Positions 43,358-53,915 of a stretch of 64,000 nucleotides of DNA are shown here, piece after piece. Below the pieces are notes generated by a model. It saw only the letters and a list, made by a program, of their open reading frames with translations, was not told the DNA's origin and did not search any database. Numbering within the stretch: the stretch's first letter is position 1; every line of letters starts with the position of its first letter. Origin of the DNA: Chara braunii. Lineage: Eukaryota > Streptophyta > Charophyceae > Charales > Characeae. The stretch covers positions 2,258,006 to 2,322,005 of the forward strand of contig BFEA01000024.1 of assembly GCA_003427395.1 (NCBI GenBank), given 5' to 3'. Made by a program: the position numbers and the translations under genes.

Positions 43358-43432
43358 CTTCTTCCTCCTCCTCCAGTCCATCGCTCTTCTCCTCCCCCTC
43401 CAGCGCTCTGGCCCCCTTTCTCCTTTGTCAGA

Positions 43433-43434
<2 letters not shown>

Positions 43435-43526
<92 letters not shown>
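43435..43526. repeat. (GT)n(GA)n compound microsatellite
   Basis: A GT run followed by a GA run. Confidence 0.95.
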
Positions 43527-43530
<4 letters not shown>

Positions 43531-43760
43531 CGACATTGGGATTCAGACTTGACATTTAAGAGTATTGTCGGGATGGGTATCGACGACACTCTGGGTTGAC
43601 GGCACCTCCCCTCTTCTTCCCCCTCTCCGTCTCTCCTCCCTCCTCCTCATCCGTGCATGCATCGGATCTGGCACCCTCGTCTGTGCGTACTGGCGCCCGG
43701 CCGTGCACACCGTGTGATGATGACGATGATGATGTTCCATCTGTGTCACGGCATTGATTG

Positions 43761-44688
43761 GGTCTGATTGTTGGTATTTCAGTCTTCCGATGTGCTATCA
43801 TTTGCAAGGAACCTGACTGAACTTCAATTGCCGGAGTGTACCAGGTAGCATGTATGTAATACAGATCACGCAGATTGCATTGACTCACACGAAATTCATC
43901 GGAGAATGAGTGGTGACCAGGAAACACAACTCGATTATCAAACCAGATTGAAGAAAGAAAATCACGAGTTCAGAATGATTAGCACCCAACAGAATTACAA
44001 GTCCTCTTCATCCAACATGAGTTCCAAGCCTGGCGCTCATCAGCACCAGCAGCTGTTCATCCCGTACAGAGCTCAACAGTTAAGTTTCACCATAACTTGC
44101 TTCCCCCTCGCTTCTCTCTTTCTGTGTCTATATTTCTGGTCTACTCTCACTCACCATACAAGCGCACTACCTATCACACGAGGATCTACTCTGAATACTA
44201 CTCATTGGGCTCTTCTATTAATAATCCCTACTAATAAACTAACTGGCGCTGGTGCAGCTATGGCTGCCTTCCTTCCAGCCAGCGCCCTTCTTCTCTCTCT
44301 CTCACACTCAGCGCTGCTCACAGCCTAGCGCAGCTCTCACACATCTAGCGCACAAGTGCCACGGCACACTTCCATGTGAAATGAGCATCTACCCTATGAG
44401 GAGGCTGGCCAGTCCTTTATAGCGCTGGACTGGACTGGCGAGGTCTGAACTCAGCCTCCAAGTGTTTGGGACTCCTGCCCAGTACCTGTTGTTGCAGAGT
44501 GTGTGTCCCAGTATCTTTTCCCATGGTCTGCTGCTGCTTGGGCCAATGGCCTGTCTTTCGGACTATTGCTCGTGAAATTGAGTTCAGGCCAAGAGGGCCC
44601 TTTTCATGCAGGGGTCCCTTTTACGAGCCTGAATCATAAAGGCCCTTTTACTCTCGACGGCCTAATTTCGAAGTCCGCTGAGAAACTC
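43761..44688 (-). mobile_element. LTR-like segment next to element E, minus orientation
   Basis: A minus-strand TATA box with the CAGCCTC block lies at about 44400-44425. A plus-strand GCAGCTATGGCTGCC block near 44256 matches the CCATAGC motif of other LTRs. It lies just beyond the stop codon of element E, where its 3' LTR should be. Exact ends were not found. Confidence 0.5.
44400..44426 (-). promoter_or_regulatory. Core promoter in the LTR next to element E
   Basis: Minus strand: CAGCGCTATAAAGGACTGGC followed by CAGCCTCCTC. Confidence 0.5.
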
Positions 44689-45436
44689 TTATCTGTCCAC
44701 AACATTGACACCTTTTCTTGCTCTTTCATAGTAAGATACTATGTTTGGTGCGGTTTCCATTAGCTCTTCTCTACTGAACCAGCGGTCTTCACTTGGATCT
44801 TGATATGCAAATCTGACTTTATATTGCCTCTGAGGTCTACCTCTACGTCCAGTCTGGATGGTACTTTCAGCAATGATTTTATCAACATCAAATTTTCCAT
44901 CCCTACTCAGAGGAATTGCTGAACTACGACTGGGGAACAACTCGTTAGTTACACAAGGTAGGAGCTTTGACGCATAGAAAACCGGGTAGGTATGCAAGTG
45001 TGGGGGTATTTCAATAACATAGGAGGGTGGGGGCATTTCAATAACATAGGAGGGTCCATCTACATCCCCTATCACATCCAATACTTGCCACGGTCCTCTA
45101 TAGGCAGGTAACAATTTCTGGGAAATATTTTCTTCTGCGATAAATTCCTTTGACTTTACCCATACCAGATCGCCTATAGCAAACTGAGAAGGTCTCCTAT
45201 GCTTATTGGCCTGTTCAACCATTCGACGCTGTGCTTTTATTATGTTCTTTTTTTTTCCCTAAATCTTTCAGATATTGCTTTGTGAACTCTCTGGTCCCTG
45301 GCGGAAGTTTATGTGCTCTATCCGGGTTCAGACAGTCTATAGGTCTGCGAGGACTCCATCCCAAATGCAACTCCATCGGAGTTCTGCAAGTAGTCAAGTG
45401 CATAGAGTTGTTGTAGGCACTAGTAACTTTGGGCAA
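44689..45436 (-). pseudogene. Integrase C-terminus and chromodomain-like tail, element E
   Basis: The frame 45436-45215 has LHLGWSPRRPIDCL. The next (45222-44689) has QFAIGDLVWVKSKEFIAEEN, LLPAYRGPWQVLDVIGDVDG and PSYVIEMPPPSYVIEIPPHL. The PSYVIE block is duplicated by a 24-base in-frame repeat. KYKVRF-type tail QYKVRFAYQDPSEDRWFSRE and APNIVSYYERARKG close it. Confidence 0.85.
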
Positions 45437-46044
45437 ATGTTCATCTCAATCAATCTGATCGGGACGAATGTACATACGCAACGTCTGCTGCAGAAGCTTG
45501 TTCATGCCCATTTGTCTCAAGGTGTCGGCCTGAGGACATCATCAGCTTAGAGCCATAGACATTCATTAGTTGTTGTCATTGTTCACTGCTGAACCGAGAG
45601 TCTCTGTCACTAACAATAGTCAAGGGATGACCATAGTCCTTTACCCAGTGGTTAAAGACTTCTCAAATTACTAAATCAGTTTTGGCTTCCGCAGGTAACG
45701 CTACAAAAACAGCAAACTTGCTGAACCTATCAACAGTTACCATGACTTGGCTTTTTCCCATTCCTGCTTTTCACCTTAGTGTTCATGAAATCTATAGACA
45801 CAGAGTTTCCAGGACCTGTTGGAATAGGCAAAGGCTTCAAAAGACCAAGAGGAGGTTGTGTGGTGCTTTTGTTTCGCTGGCACACTTCACAGCCCTGCAC
45901 ATATGAAATGCAATCAGGTTTCATATGAGGCCACGTGTACGAACGCAAGAGATTAGCGTAAGTCTTTTTCCATCCGAAATGGTGTTCTGTGTCGTGGCAT
46001 TCCCCAAGATTATACTTTTGACTTCTTCCTTGTCCGCAATACAA
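45437..46044 (-). pseudogene. Integrase zinc domain and core, element E
   Basis: 46044-45730 holds HHFGWKKTYANLLRSYTWPH, CEVCQRNKSTTQPPLG and SIDFMNTKVKSRNGKK with the first catalytic Asp. Around 45600 LTIVSDRDSRFSSEQ with the second Asp is followed by a stop. The Glu region near 45500 (HMGMN-like) is decayed. Not a functional enzyme. Confidence 0.8.
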
Positions 46045-46520
46045 AGCCTATCATGTACATCAGTTCTTTCAAACAACAGTCCTTGGGTTACTCGATAGTT
46101 AGGAAACTTTTGTGGCGCTTCTTGAACATGTTTCAGCATACCGCCATAAACAAGATCAGTGGAATAAGCATTCCTAATCTTATCTTGAACATCAGTGCCT
46201 ACGTCCAAGTAAGCTACAATAGTATCGAAAAAGTCAGATCTTCGACTGAATGCATCAGCAAGAACGTTATACTGACCCTTTACTGGCTTTAGTTCAAAGT
46301 CATATTGATTGATTTCCGCAGCCCACGTAGTCACTTGAGGTGTCATTCGGGCTTGCGTTTTCTGCCAGCGAAGTGTCTCATGATCTGAGTACACTTTGAA
46401 GTGGCGACCTAGGAGGTAATCACGCCAATGGTCCAAAGTTTCCCGGAGTGCTTACAACTCTCTTTCATATGTGGAAGCGGCGACCTTCTCACTAGGCAGT
46501 CATCGAGATAAATTCCACAG
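45921..46520 (-). pseudogene. RNase H and linker of element E
   Basis: DHWRDYLLGRHFKVYSDHET is followed by LRWQKTQARMTPQVTTWAAE and DAFSRRSDFF, then a long linker to the integrase zinc domain. The TTHASQ at the end of the upstream frame replaces TTDASQ, so the first catalytic Asp is His. Confidence 0.85.
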
Positions 46521-47500
46521 GCCTGTATCCATTCCCGTCATCTTGCTGGAGTACAGCGCCTATCCCATACTGACTGGCGTGGGTAGTAGCAACAAAGGGC
46601 AGAGAAGGATCAGCAACCTTCAAAACCGGATAATTAATCAAACATTTCTTTGTACGTTTAAACGAGGACGTACAATCTTGGTCCCTCTTCCATATAGTTT
46701 CCTTTTTCAACAGTCTGCGAAGGGGAGCAGCAATTATCGTAAAGTGTCTTACGAACTTGCGATAATAGTTAGCCAACCCAATAAACGATCGCTGTTTCCT
46801 CAACGTATGTGGGTTGGGCCCGTCTCGAATAGCTGCAATTTTTGTGTCTTCCGGTTTAATTCCATCTCCGTCTATAACATGCCCCAAGTATAATACCTGA
46901 CGTTTTGCCCACTCGCACTTCTTAGGGTTCGATTTCAGTTTTGCCTCACGCAAGTTATTTAGCACGAGTCGAAGGTGCTCACAATGCTCACTTAAACTAC
47001 CGCTGAAAATCAAGATATCATCTCTAGATATATCACAACAAATTTATCGAGCCAGTCACGAAATTGCTCATTCATTGTTTGTTGAAAGGTTGCGGGTGCA
47101 TTAGTAAGACCAAATGACAACACAATGAATTCGTAGTGCCCATACCTTGTACGAAAGGCAGTCTTATGTTGGTCTTCTGGCTCTACTTCAATCTGATGGT
47201 AGCCAGATTTCATATCAATCTTCGTAAAGTACTTGCGACCTTGAACTCTACCCAGCAAGTCATCAATTTTTGGCAACGACTCTGCATTTTTAACGGTTAT
47301 ATTGTTTAACCTTCTATAATGAATACGTATGCAGACCCCGCCATCTTTCTTTGGCACAATTAGTACTTGCGCACCATAGGGTGAGGAGCTAGGTCTAATC
47401 CATCCCTTTTCTAACAATTCATCCAATTCTTTTGGCGACATTCTGTAAATTGGGCCCTTTGGAATCTGACTTCCAGGAATAATTTCAATGCGATGCTTGA
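46492..47500 (-). pseudogene. Reverse transcriptase of element E
   Basis: [60 protein letters not shown] and FVVIYLE are in the upstream frame, which ends just inside the YLDD box. Two extra bases there push the rest (IFSGSLSEHCEHLRLVLNNL, GLANYYRKFVRHF) into another frame. The R of the IDYRGLN block survives as IHYRRLNNI, with the conserved Asp changed to His. Confidence 0.9.
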
Positions 47501-48130
47501 TTGGGCGTTCTACTATATCGCTCAGGGCCTCTGCCACATCTGTGAATTCCTTTAGAACTTTCTCAACTTCTGGGAACTTTTCTTCCTCCTTAGCTTTCCA
47601 TTCCTTCACTAGGCGCACATTACCCACAAACACCTGATCAAACAAGTTATATTTCTTGATATGACGGGTGAACGCGGGGGCACTCATACAACAATGAGCC
47701 AAGCTGCTTTCCTTACCAGATTCATGAAACAAGCGGATTTTCTTCTTTCCACCCTGCCGACTAGGGAGCCAACACTCTTGGTCCCTCGACTTCACATCCG
47801 CATCCGCAGCTTTCCCCCAATCTGTGCCTAAGAGAATGTCAAAAGGGAGACTATCTTCCACCAAGAGAGTTAGAGAGTGGACAACGTGTTCTACCTTCCC
47901 CTCTGCTTCGAGCTGAAAGTATGTCTGAATCCCCTCAACATATCTATCCATTACAATCTCCCTACTATTCGTTAATTTACTTACTACGGCTCTTCCAACT
48001 GTTTTACTTTTAGCCCGAGACGCGGCTTTTGCAGACCTTTCTTACTAATATAGCTGCGTGTTGACCCACTGTCAATCATACCTCCTACTCTTACTTTATT
48101 GACTTCTAAATCTGCGATAATTAGCCCGAC
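47500..48130 (-). pseudogene. Aspartic protease of element E
   Basis: GGMIDSGSTRSYISKKGLQ near 48100-48035 keeps the catalytic D-S-G triad. A one-base frameshift about 40 codons later separates it from MDRYVEGIQTYFQLEAEGKV and LPFDILLGTDW, which complete the fold. It is the only element in the window with an intact protease active-site motif. Confidence 0.85.
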
Positions 48131-48134
48131 CAAC

Positions 48135-48597
48135 GAGAGACAGAAGAATAAATCAAGGGGCAGCGCCCAGCTATTGATTCATTCTTGCGTAAGCCATGCA
48201 GAAGCGCTGCCACAACGACTTGTGCGAGGTGGTCGGCAGTGAGCCCGAAGACGAAGTGGGCGAGAGAAGGAGCTTAGCCATAGCGATAGGGTAGCAGCGG
48301 CCATAGCCGCCATAGCTGTTAGGAGAGTGTAGTGTGTGTGTGTGTGTGTATGTGTGTTTAGAGTGTCGTGTGTGGGATATCCAGGGTGATCCTGTGTGTG
48401 AACAAAAGTGTTGAGTGAGTGACGAACAAAGAGTTGTACAGGCGCTGTGTCGCCATAGCCATTTGAACGGAACTCGTATTTGAACTGCGTCCGTAGCTAC
48501 CATATCTCTGAGTTTTGAGTGGGCGCTTGTCGCCAGTTTGCTGTGCAACCTGTTTGCATGCATGTGAAGTGTGAATGAAAGCGGGTCTGATTGCACA
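48135..48597. repeat. LTR-like segment with CCATAGC boxes
   Basis: GGGCAGCGCCCAGC near 48158, GCAGAAGCGCTGCC, and four CCATAGC boxes (near 48276, 48301, 48310 and 48455). A short GT run at 48333-48356. It abuts the truncated element E and may be part of its 5' LTR. Confidence 0.5.
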
Positions 48598-49840
48598 ACA
48601 CATATCCAACCACAAAAAGAGAGAATAGCTCGCTAGTACGAGCCCGATCCTAAACGCTCAAATCTGCCAAGAGAGAGAGAGCTAGCAAGATCGGAATGTG
48701 TGTTGTTTTAAAAGACCCCAGATTCTCGCTCTCGTTCACTTCACAAATCATCCATAAAACAAAACGGTTAGAGATAATAATACAAAATGCAAGGTTGGCC
48801 ACATTTGCGTGGTTCAGCGCCTTGTGCCCACACACTCGTCTACCGCCAAAGTGGCACACTTGCACATTTACATATGTATACATATATATTTCAAAATTCA
48901 AAGTCCATAAGGGGATGGAGGATAGAAGGCAACTTACCTAAGACAGAAGACTACTCCAGCAAGAAGGTACCGACCTGACCTCCTAAAAGGTCCGGAAAAA
49001 ACTTGGAGAGCCTTCCTCATCGACCCACGAAACCAAAAACTCATTTACCAAAAACAAACAAATAAAACAACATTGGCATTCCCGACATCCACTTGCGTCA
49101 CTGCCAAAGAGGAGAAAGAAGATAAGAGACAACTTACCTAAGACAGAAGACTCCTCAAGCAAGAACGCACCGACCCTCCCTGCTACGGGTCCAAAAAAAC
49201 TGGGAAAGCCTTCCACGCCGGACCACAAAATATACATTCCACCCAAAGAGAACTCGTGGCCACCCATAAACATCCAAACAGCCCATGCTCTAAGCAGGGC
49301 AAAGAATTAGGCCGTGTATAATCAACCAAACCAACAACACATATCCAACCACAAAAAGAAAGGATAGGTTGCTAGTGCGAGCCCGATCCTAGCCGCTCAA
49401 ATCTGCCAAGTGTGTGTGTGTGCGTTTCTGTGAGTGGGTGTGTGTGTTGTTTTAAAAGAACCCAAAATCTCTCTCTATATCCCTTCACAAATCATCACAA
49501 GCCATCCATAAAACAAAATGGTTAGAGATAATAATAAAAAACGCAAGGATGGCCACGCTTGTGTCCTTCAACGCCAAGTGCCCACACACCCATCCGACCG
49601 TGTGTGTGTGTTATAGATTTTCCCCACAACAGGCCCAATTCCACCCAGATGAATAGATTCAGAATCAACGCAGTCCAACACACACCCATCCAACCGTGTG
49701 TGTGTGTGTGTGTGTGCGTGTGTTGTTGTTGGGGAGGGGGGGCGGGGGGGAGGGTGTTATAGATTTCCCCCACAACAGGCCCAATTCCACCCAGATGAAT
49801 AGATTCAGAATCAATGCAATTTATAATTAGACAGTTTTTT
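48598..49840. repeat. Dispersed repeat family, two tandem partial copies
   Basis: The block series ACACATATCCAACCACAAAAAG, GAGCCCGATCCTA, CGCTCAAATCTGCCAAG, (TG)n, TTGTTTTAAAAGA, CATCCATAAAACAAAA and GGTTAGAGATAATAATA begins at 48598 and again at 49337. Further partial copies lie near 50816 and 51440. On the minus strand a recurring short frame encodes FLLEESSVLGKL-like peptide and runs into GTAAGTTG. A duplicated block TATAGATTT-CCCCACAACAGGCCCAATT is at 49612 and 49760. Confidence 0.75.
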
Positions 49841-50152
49841 GGTTGTCCTTGGGCTACGTACAAGGCTGCCCACATTGATTGTGGTTGCGCGGCAGCTGCC
49901 CACATACCCATATGCATTGTGCGTTCACGGCCCACTTGCATTTTATTTCAGGAGGTCGAGTAAAAAAGAAGGTATGCTCCTGTGCATTTCTCTTCAGACC
50001 TTCATACTCCTGTTCATCTCACTTCAGATCTTCAGCTTATACTTGGTCTTTGTGCCTGTCCTTCATCTTCCTACTTCCATTCATTTCATTTCTGATTTTC
50101 ATATCGTCTGTTCTCTGTTCTCTTAACGATGCTCATTCGTATGTACTTGTTA
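49841..50152. other. Gene-free stretch
   Basis: T-rich sequence with a short degenerate repeat (CTTCAGACCTTCATACTCCT and CTTCAGATCTTCAGCTTATA). No gene recognised. Confidence 0.45.
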
Positions 50153-50807
50153 GTAGCACAAAGGGAGTGAAGGGGAGGGTGGAGGAAAGGGATAGAAGGC
50201 GGAGTTCTATAGGAGTATGGGGCAGCGGAGGTGCGGACAAATGGCAGGAAAGAAATATGTGAAGGGCAGGATAGAGTATGACATGCAAAGGGCAGGGGAG
50301 AGGTGTATGACGAACTTCACAAATTTCTAAACATTCACCGCTGCACAGACTACAATAGAATGGCACAGGGTTGCAAAAAAAAAAATGTTGGGTTGAGCAG
50401 CAGTTAATGTCTGTGGCAAGTGACCACCCCTACAGACCGGACAGGACCGGTTTGGGTGTTGACTATGGTAGTCCACACCTGAACCGGTACTGGTAGTCCA
50501 CACCCGAACCGGTCCTGTCTGGTCTGTAGGGGTGGCCACTTGCCATAGGCATTGACTGCTCCTCAACCTAACAAAAAAAAAAATGCACCCTGTGCCATTC
50601 TAGAGTAGTCTTTTCCAGCGGTGAATGTTTAGAATTCTGTGAAGTTCGTCATACACCTCTCCCCTGCCCTTTGCATGTCATAACCTATCCTGCCCATCGC
50701 ATATTTCTTCCTGGCCTTAGCCCCAACCTCCCCTGCCCCATACTTGTATAGAACTCTACCTTCTATCACTTTCCCTCCACCCTCCCCTCCACTCCCTTTT
50801 GTGCTAC
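50153..50807. mobile_element. Foldback element: 655-bp near-perfect inverted repeat
   Basis: Left arm 50153-50468 starts GTAGCACAAAGGGAGTG. Right arm 50491-50807 ends CACTCCCTTTTGTGCTAC. Successive blocks mirror each other: TTCACAAATTTCTAAACATT facing AATGTTTAGAATTCTGTGAA, and GACAGGACCGGTTTGGGTG facing CACCCGAACCGGTCCTGTC. The loop is about 22 bp. Arms are about 316 bp with scattered mismatches. No coding sequence and no certain target duplication. It may be a non-autonomous DNA transposon (MITE or foldback type). Confidence 0.85.
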
Positions 50808-50923
50808 ATGTGTGTGTGTGTGTTGTTCAAGCACCCCAAATTCTCAATCTCATTTCTCCCACAAATCATTACAAACGATCCAGAATGAAAAAAGTACAGA
50901 CATATTGGAAGATTTTCATGACC

Positions 50924-50978
50924 GGCCGGTCTGGACCGGCCACCCGGGCGTGACGCCCGAGATACCCGGGCATGGGGA

Positions 50979-51028
<50 letters not shown>

Positions 51029-51450
51029 AAATAAAAAATAGAAATAAAAAATGGTGTTGGGGGGTTCCCGTGCTCTCCGAGAGGAGCCCAAATCCGGGCT
51101 CTTTTCATTTTTTGAGTGTTGGCTGTCAAGGCGGGGGAAGGGGAGTATAAACGAGTTTTAAAGGGGCTAAAGGGGTTTAAACAGGAGTGCCTTAGTTTGA
51201 TTTGGTTATTTTCTTTTTTATCTTCAGTTCCGTGAGGAATTCTGATGTGACTCTCAGCCAAAAGTTGTTTGTATTTGCAGTTCTACACAACATTTGTTTT
51301 TCAGATTTTTTTGAATTCCCTTTTTTTTTTTTTTTTTTTTTTGGCATTGGGGGTGCCCGGGCCCATGCCTGGGGGTCATGCCCAACCGGTCAACCGGTCC
51401 GCCAAACCGGGCATGACATCGAGACCCGGGCGCCTGGGATATCTCCCTAG
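50924..51450. repeat. GC-rich segments with A-runs facing each other
   Basis: On the plus strand a GC-rich block rich in ACCGG and CCCGGGC (50920-50975) leads into AAAAAAATAAAAAATAAA (to about 51048). On the minus strand from 51450 down, a similar block with ACCGG and CCCGGGC leads into an A-run at 51342-51320. The two look like opposite-facing copies of one poly(A)-tailed element. Confidence 0.5.
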
Positions 51451-52260
51451 ATAGATAGACAATATAATGGAAAATGCAAAGTTGGCCGCGTTTGTGTGTT
51501 TCAGCACCAAGTGCCCACACACCCGTCTGCCACTGAAGCGGCACACTTGCACATATACATATATGACTATATATACATATATATCGTCACAAACAGAACT
51601 GCCCGGTAAACCGTAGGCAGAGAGAGAGAAGAAGACAACAAACGATGATCCATAAAAGGGTGGAGGGCAAGAAGCAACTTACCTAAGACAGAGGACTCAC
51701 CAGCAAGAAAGCACCAACCCCATCCGCCAAAGGTCCGAAAAACATGGAGAGCCCTCCGCGTCAGCCCATAGAACCACAAAAGTGCATAACACAAAAGGCT
51801 CCACTAACAAAAAAGCACCGACCACATATGCCAATGGTCTAAAAAGTTTTAAAGCCCTCTGCGACAACCTACAATGCCACCACAAATCAAACACCTCAGG
51901 ACCTGTACGCAACACCAAGAAGGACATGCATTGAACCTCCCCCTGCCGCACAACCTGAAGAATCGGATGATGTCCTAGTGCTACAGCAAGGCCACTGCGA
52001 GTACTACGCCAAATTCCACAAGATCTCCACGCGACACCAGGAGCGCTACTGCTTAAAACACCCTAGAAGGCACCCCATTCTCCCATGTGCTACGAAAGAG
52101 CAGCCCGCAGGAATGACACCCACAGCAAACACTCTCTGAGCCTCCTCGCGGAGATATTGCATATGTATGTGTGTGTGTTGTCATGTTAGCTAAACACAAC
52201 TCCACATACAAAAAAAAAAACATGACTATGGCTGCTGAGATCAATCCCTCTCAACACAAT
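51430..52260. repeat. Further copy of the 48598 repeat family
   Basis: ATGCAAAGTTGGCCGCGTTTG, CACCAAGTGCCCACACACC and CATATACATATATGACTATA match the earlier copies. Then come two degenerate units containing AACTTACCTAAGACAGAGGA and CAAGAAAGCACCAACCC. To 52260 no gene was found. Confidence 0.65.
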
Positions 52261-52315
52261 GGCCAAACACTAGAAGAACCCATAACATTGGAAGAAACTC
52301 CACACAGCTCTCATA

Positions 52316-52640
52316 GATCTCAAACCTAACAAAGCCCCAGGTAGGGACCGCCTTTCTAAAGAATGTTGGATGACTGGCTGGCACACCCTAGGCCCGCTCC
52401 TCCTTAGTCCAGACCTGAGCACAGGGGTGGTGAAGCTCCTATACAAAAATGTAAACAGAGAAGACAAAGAATTACAGACCCATGTCACTACTGAATGTAG
52501 CATACAAAATCCTAGCTTAACTCCTAGCTACCAAAATAAATCAGATCACCGGAGGATGCTTCCACATAAACCAGACAGGGTTCATTCCAAGCCGACTCAT
52601 ATTAGACTAGCTTACCTGTTACAGCTACGCCTGCAAAACC
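52316..52640 (+). pseudogene. LINE-3: short RT fragment of a non-LTR retrotransposon
   Basis: DLKPNKAPGRDRLSKECWMT is the conserved block at the RT start of plant L1 elements. TGVVKLLYKNVNRED follows. Then come remnants of the RPISLLNVAYKILA and HINQTGFIPSR blocks in shifted frames (CATACAAAATCCTAGCTTAA; CATAAACCAGACAGGGTTCA). No palm motif. The segment ends near 52640. Confidence 0.8.
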
Positions 52641-52749
52641 AAAAAACAAAATTGCAAATGAAGCAGCCAGCATGAAGGGTCTGTTGGGATGGGTGCAGTT
52701 GGATAGCAACTGACCTATTCGATCAACATCAATTTCACATATACAACCT
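52641..52749. other. Short spacer before element D
   Basis: CAGCATGAAGGGTCTGTTGG then GCAACTGACCTATTCGATC resembles 42530-42575, a degenerate repeat. No gene. Confidence 0.4.
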
Positions 52750-53187
52750 TGTAATGAGCCCAGTCTGGCAGATACTCATCAGACATCAAGCACAAGTAGT
52801 CTCAGATCTACACAAAGTCTCCAGTTAACGTGAAGTGATATCTGAAACAGTATCTCGTTACCATTAGACGAAGAGAGTGGAGGGGGAATAGACAGAGGAG
52901 AAGGTGGAAGAGATGAACAATAATCACCCAAGAGTAATGCAATCGAATCCCACTTGTTCTCCGGGCTTCCTCTCTCCTCCACGTCATCAACCAGTACACG
53001 ATAACAAGTGTGATAAATCCTGATCACACAGAAGGGCCACCTGGCACTCTTATCTCGTGAACACCATGAAGACAACAGCACATTACAGTAATGACGTCAA
53101 CCTCATGTGAGTACCCGATCCCAATCATCCACAGATCCCGATCTCCCTCCTCGCAACCAGTCACCTCATGTAGACAGCGTGGCCAAT

Positions 53188-53353
53188 GCCACGTCAAATA
53201 TAGAGACAGGTGGCATGCGCCACATCAGCAATGAAGACAGGTGGCAGCACCACATCAACAATGTAGACCAGTGGAATGCGCCACATCAGCAATGCAGACA
53301 AATGGTGTGCGCCACATCAGCAGGATAGACAGGTGGCAGCGTCACATCAGCAA
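53188..53353. promoter_or_regulatory. Array of CCACATCAGCAATG repeats
   Basis: About six degenerate repeats, 30-32 bp apart. The consensus is AGACAGGTGGCATGCGCCAC followed by ATCAGCAATG. Each contains GCCAC(A/G)TCAGC, and several can fold GTGGC-ATGC-GCCAC. The motif is the same as in the arrays at 1209-1283 and 59750-60220. Confidence 0.7.
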
Positions 53354-53733
53354 TGCCTGGCGCACAAAGCGGAAAGCGCCAGCATGCTGCCACAGTCCTG
53401 TGTCGCCGTCCACAATGCCTGCGCACAGCCAGCGTCTCGCCAGCGTCAATGCCAGCGTCCAGTCAAAGTCGAGCCAGCGTCCAAGCAGCATAGCAAGACT
53501 TAATGCTGACCACCTCGAGACCAGTCCTTTTGTAATGTTCGACGAGGCTGTCTGGCCTCCTGTCCCCTCCCCACAGTCGTACAGATTGACTCTCAGCCGA
53601 GGGCCTGGATGTTGTACAGTTGCAGATTTCCCCTTGGTCCTGATGCTGTCCAGGTACCTGCATACAAACAAGTGTGTGTGTCTGACCTGGGGCCTGGGCC
53701 GGGTCCACTTTGGACTTTCACTGTTGGGTCCCG

Positions 53734-53755
53734 ACAGTTGACTTTTGTCAACTGT
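53734..53755. repeat. Perfect 9-bp hairpin
   Basis: ACAGTTGAC, loop TTTT, GTCAACTGT. Confidence 0.85.
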
Positions 53756-53915
53756 ACCTCGCTCAGGCCCTGAATCTTTAGCTGGGATCTTTTTCCCCTT
53801 TTTGACCTGGGCCTGGCTGTGGCCTGGTGAGGCCCTCAGTTTTTCCACGAGGCATACAACATGGGTTATTGCATTCTTGTCGGCCCAATTTTCGAGTTCC
53901 ATCGCAGAAAAGGCA

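Larger units (their letters stand above)
42735..43760 (+). mobile_element. LTR-like segment with TATA box and microsatellites
   Basis: It shares, in opposite orientation, the promoter block and the CACAGGTCAGTGCCTGG-(GA)n junction with the solo LTR at 11496-12818, so it is a related LTR in plus orientation. Five GGCGCC palindromes lie between 42870 and 42950. Neither end could be fixed, and no adjoining gypsy coding region on the plus strand follows, so it may be a solo or truncated LTR. Confidence 0.6.
44689..48130 (-). mobile_element. Element E: Ty3/gypsy retrotransposon lacking gag
   Basis: On the minus strand from 48130 down: protease, RT, RNase H, integrase and chromodomain-like tail. 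Upstream of the protease the sequence changes abruptly near 48135 to LTR-like sequence, so gag and leader are deleted. Coding frames are better kept than in element C, but the integrase core and RT are broken. Confidence 0.88.

Noticed and set aside
43906-44328. A 140-residue plus frame as a host gene
   Set aside because: It lies in LTR-like sequence with a minus-strand promoter and shows no protein features beyond hydrophobic C/T-rich translation.
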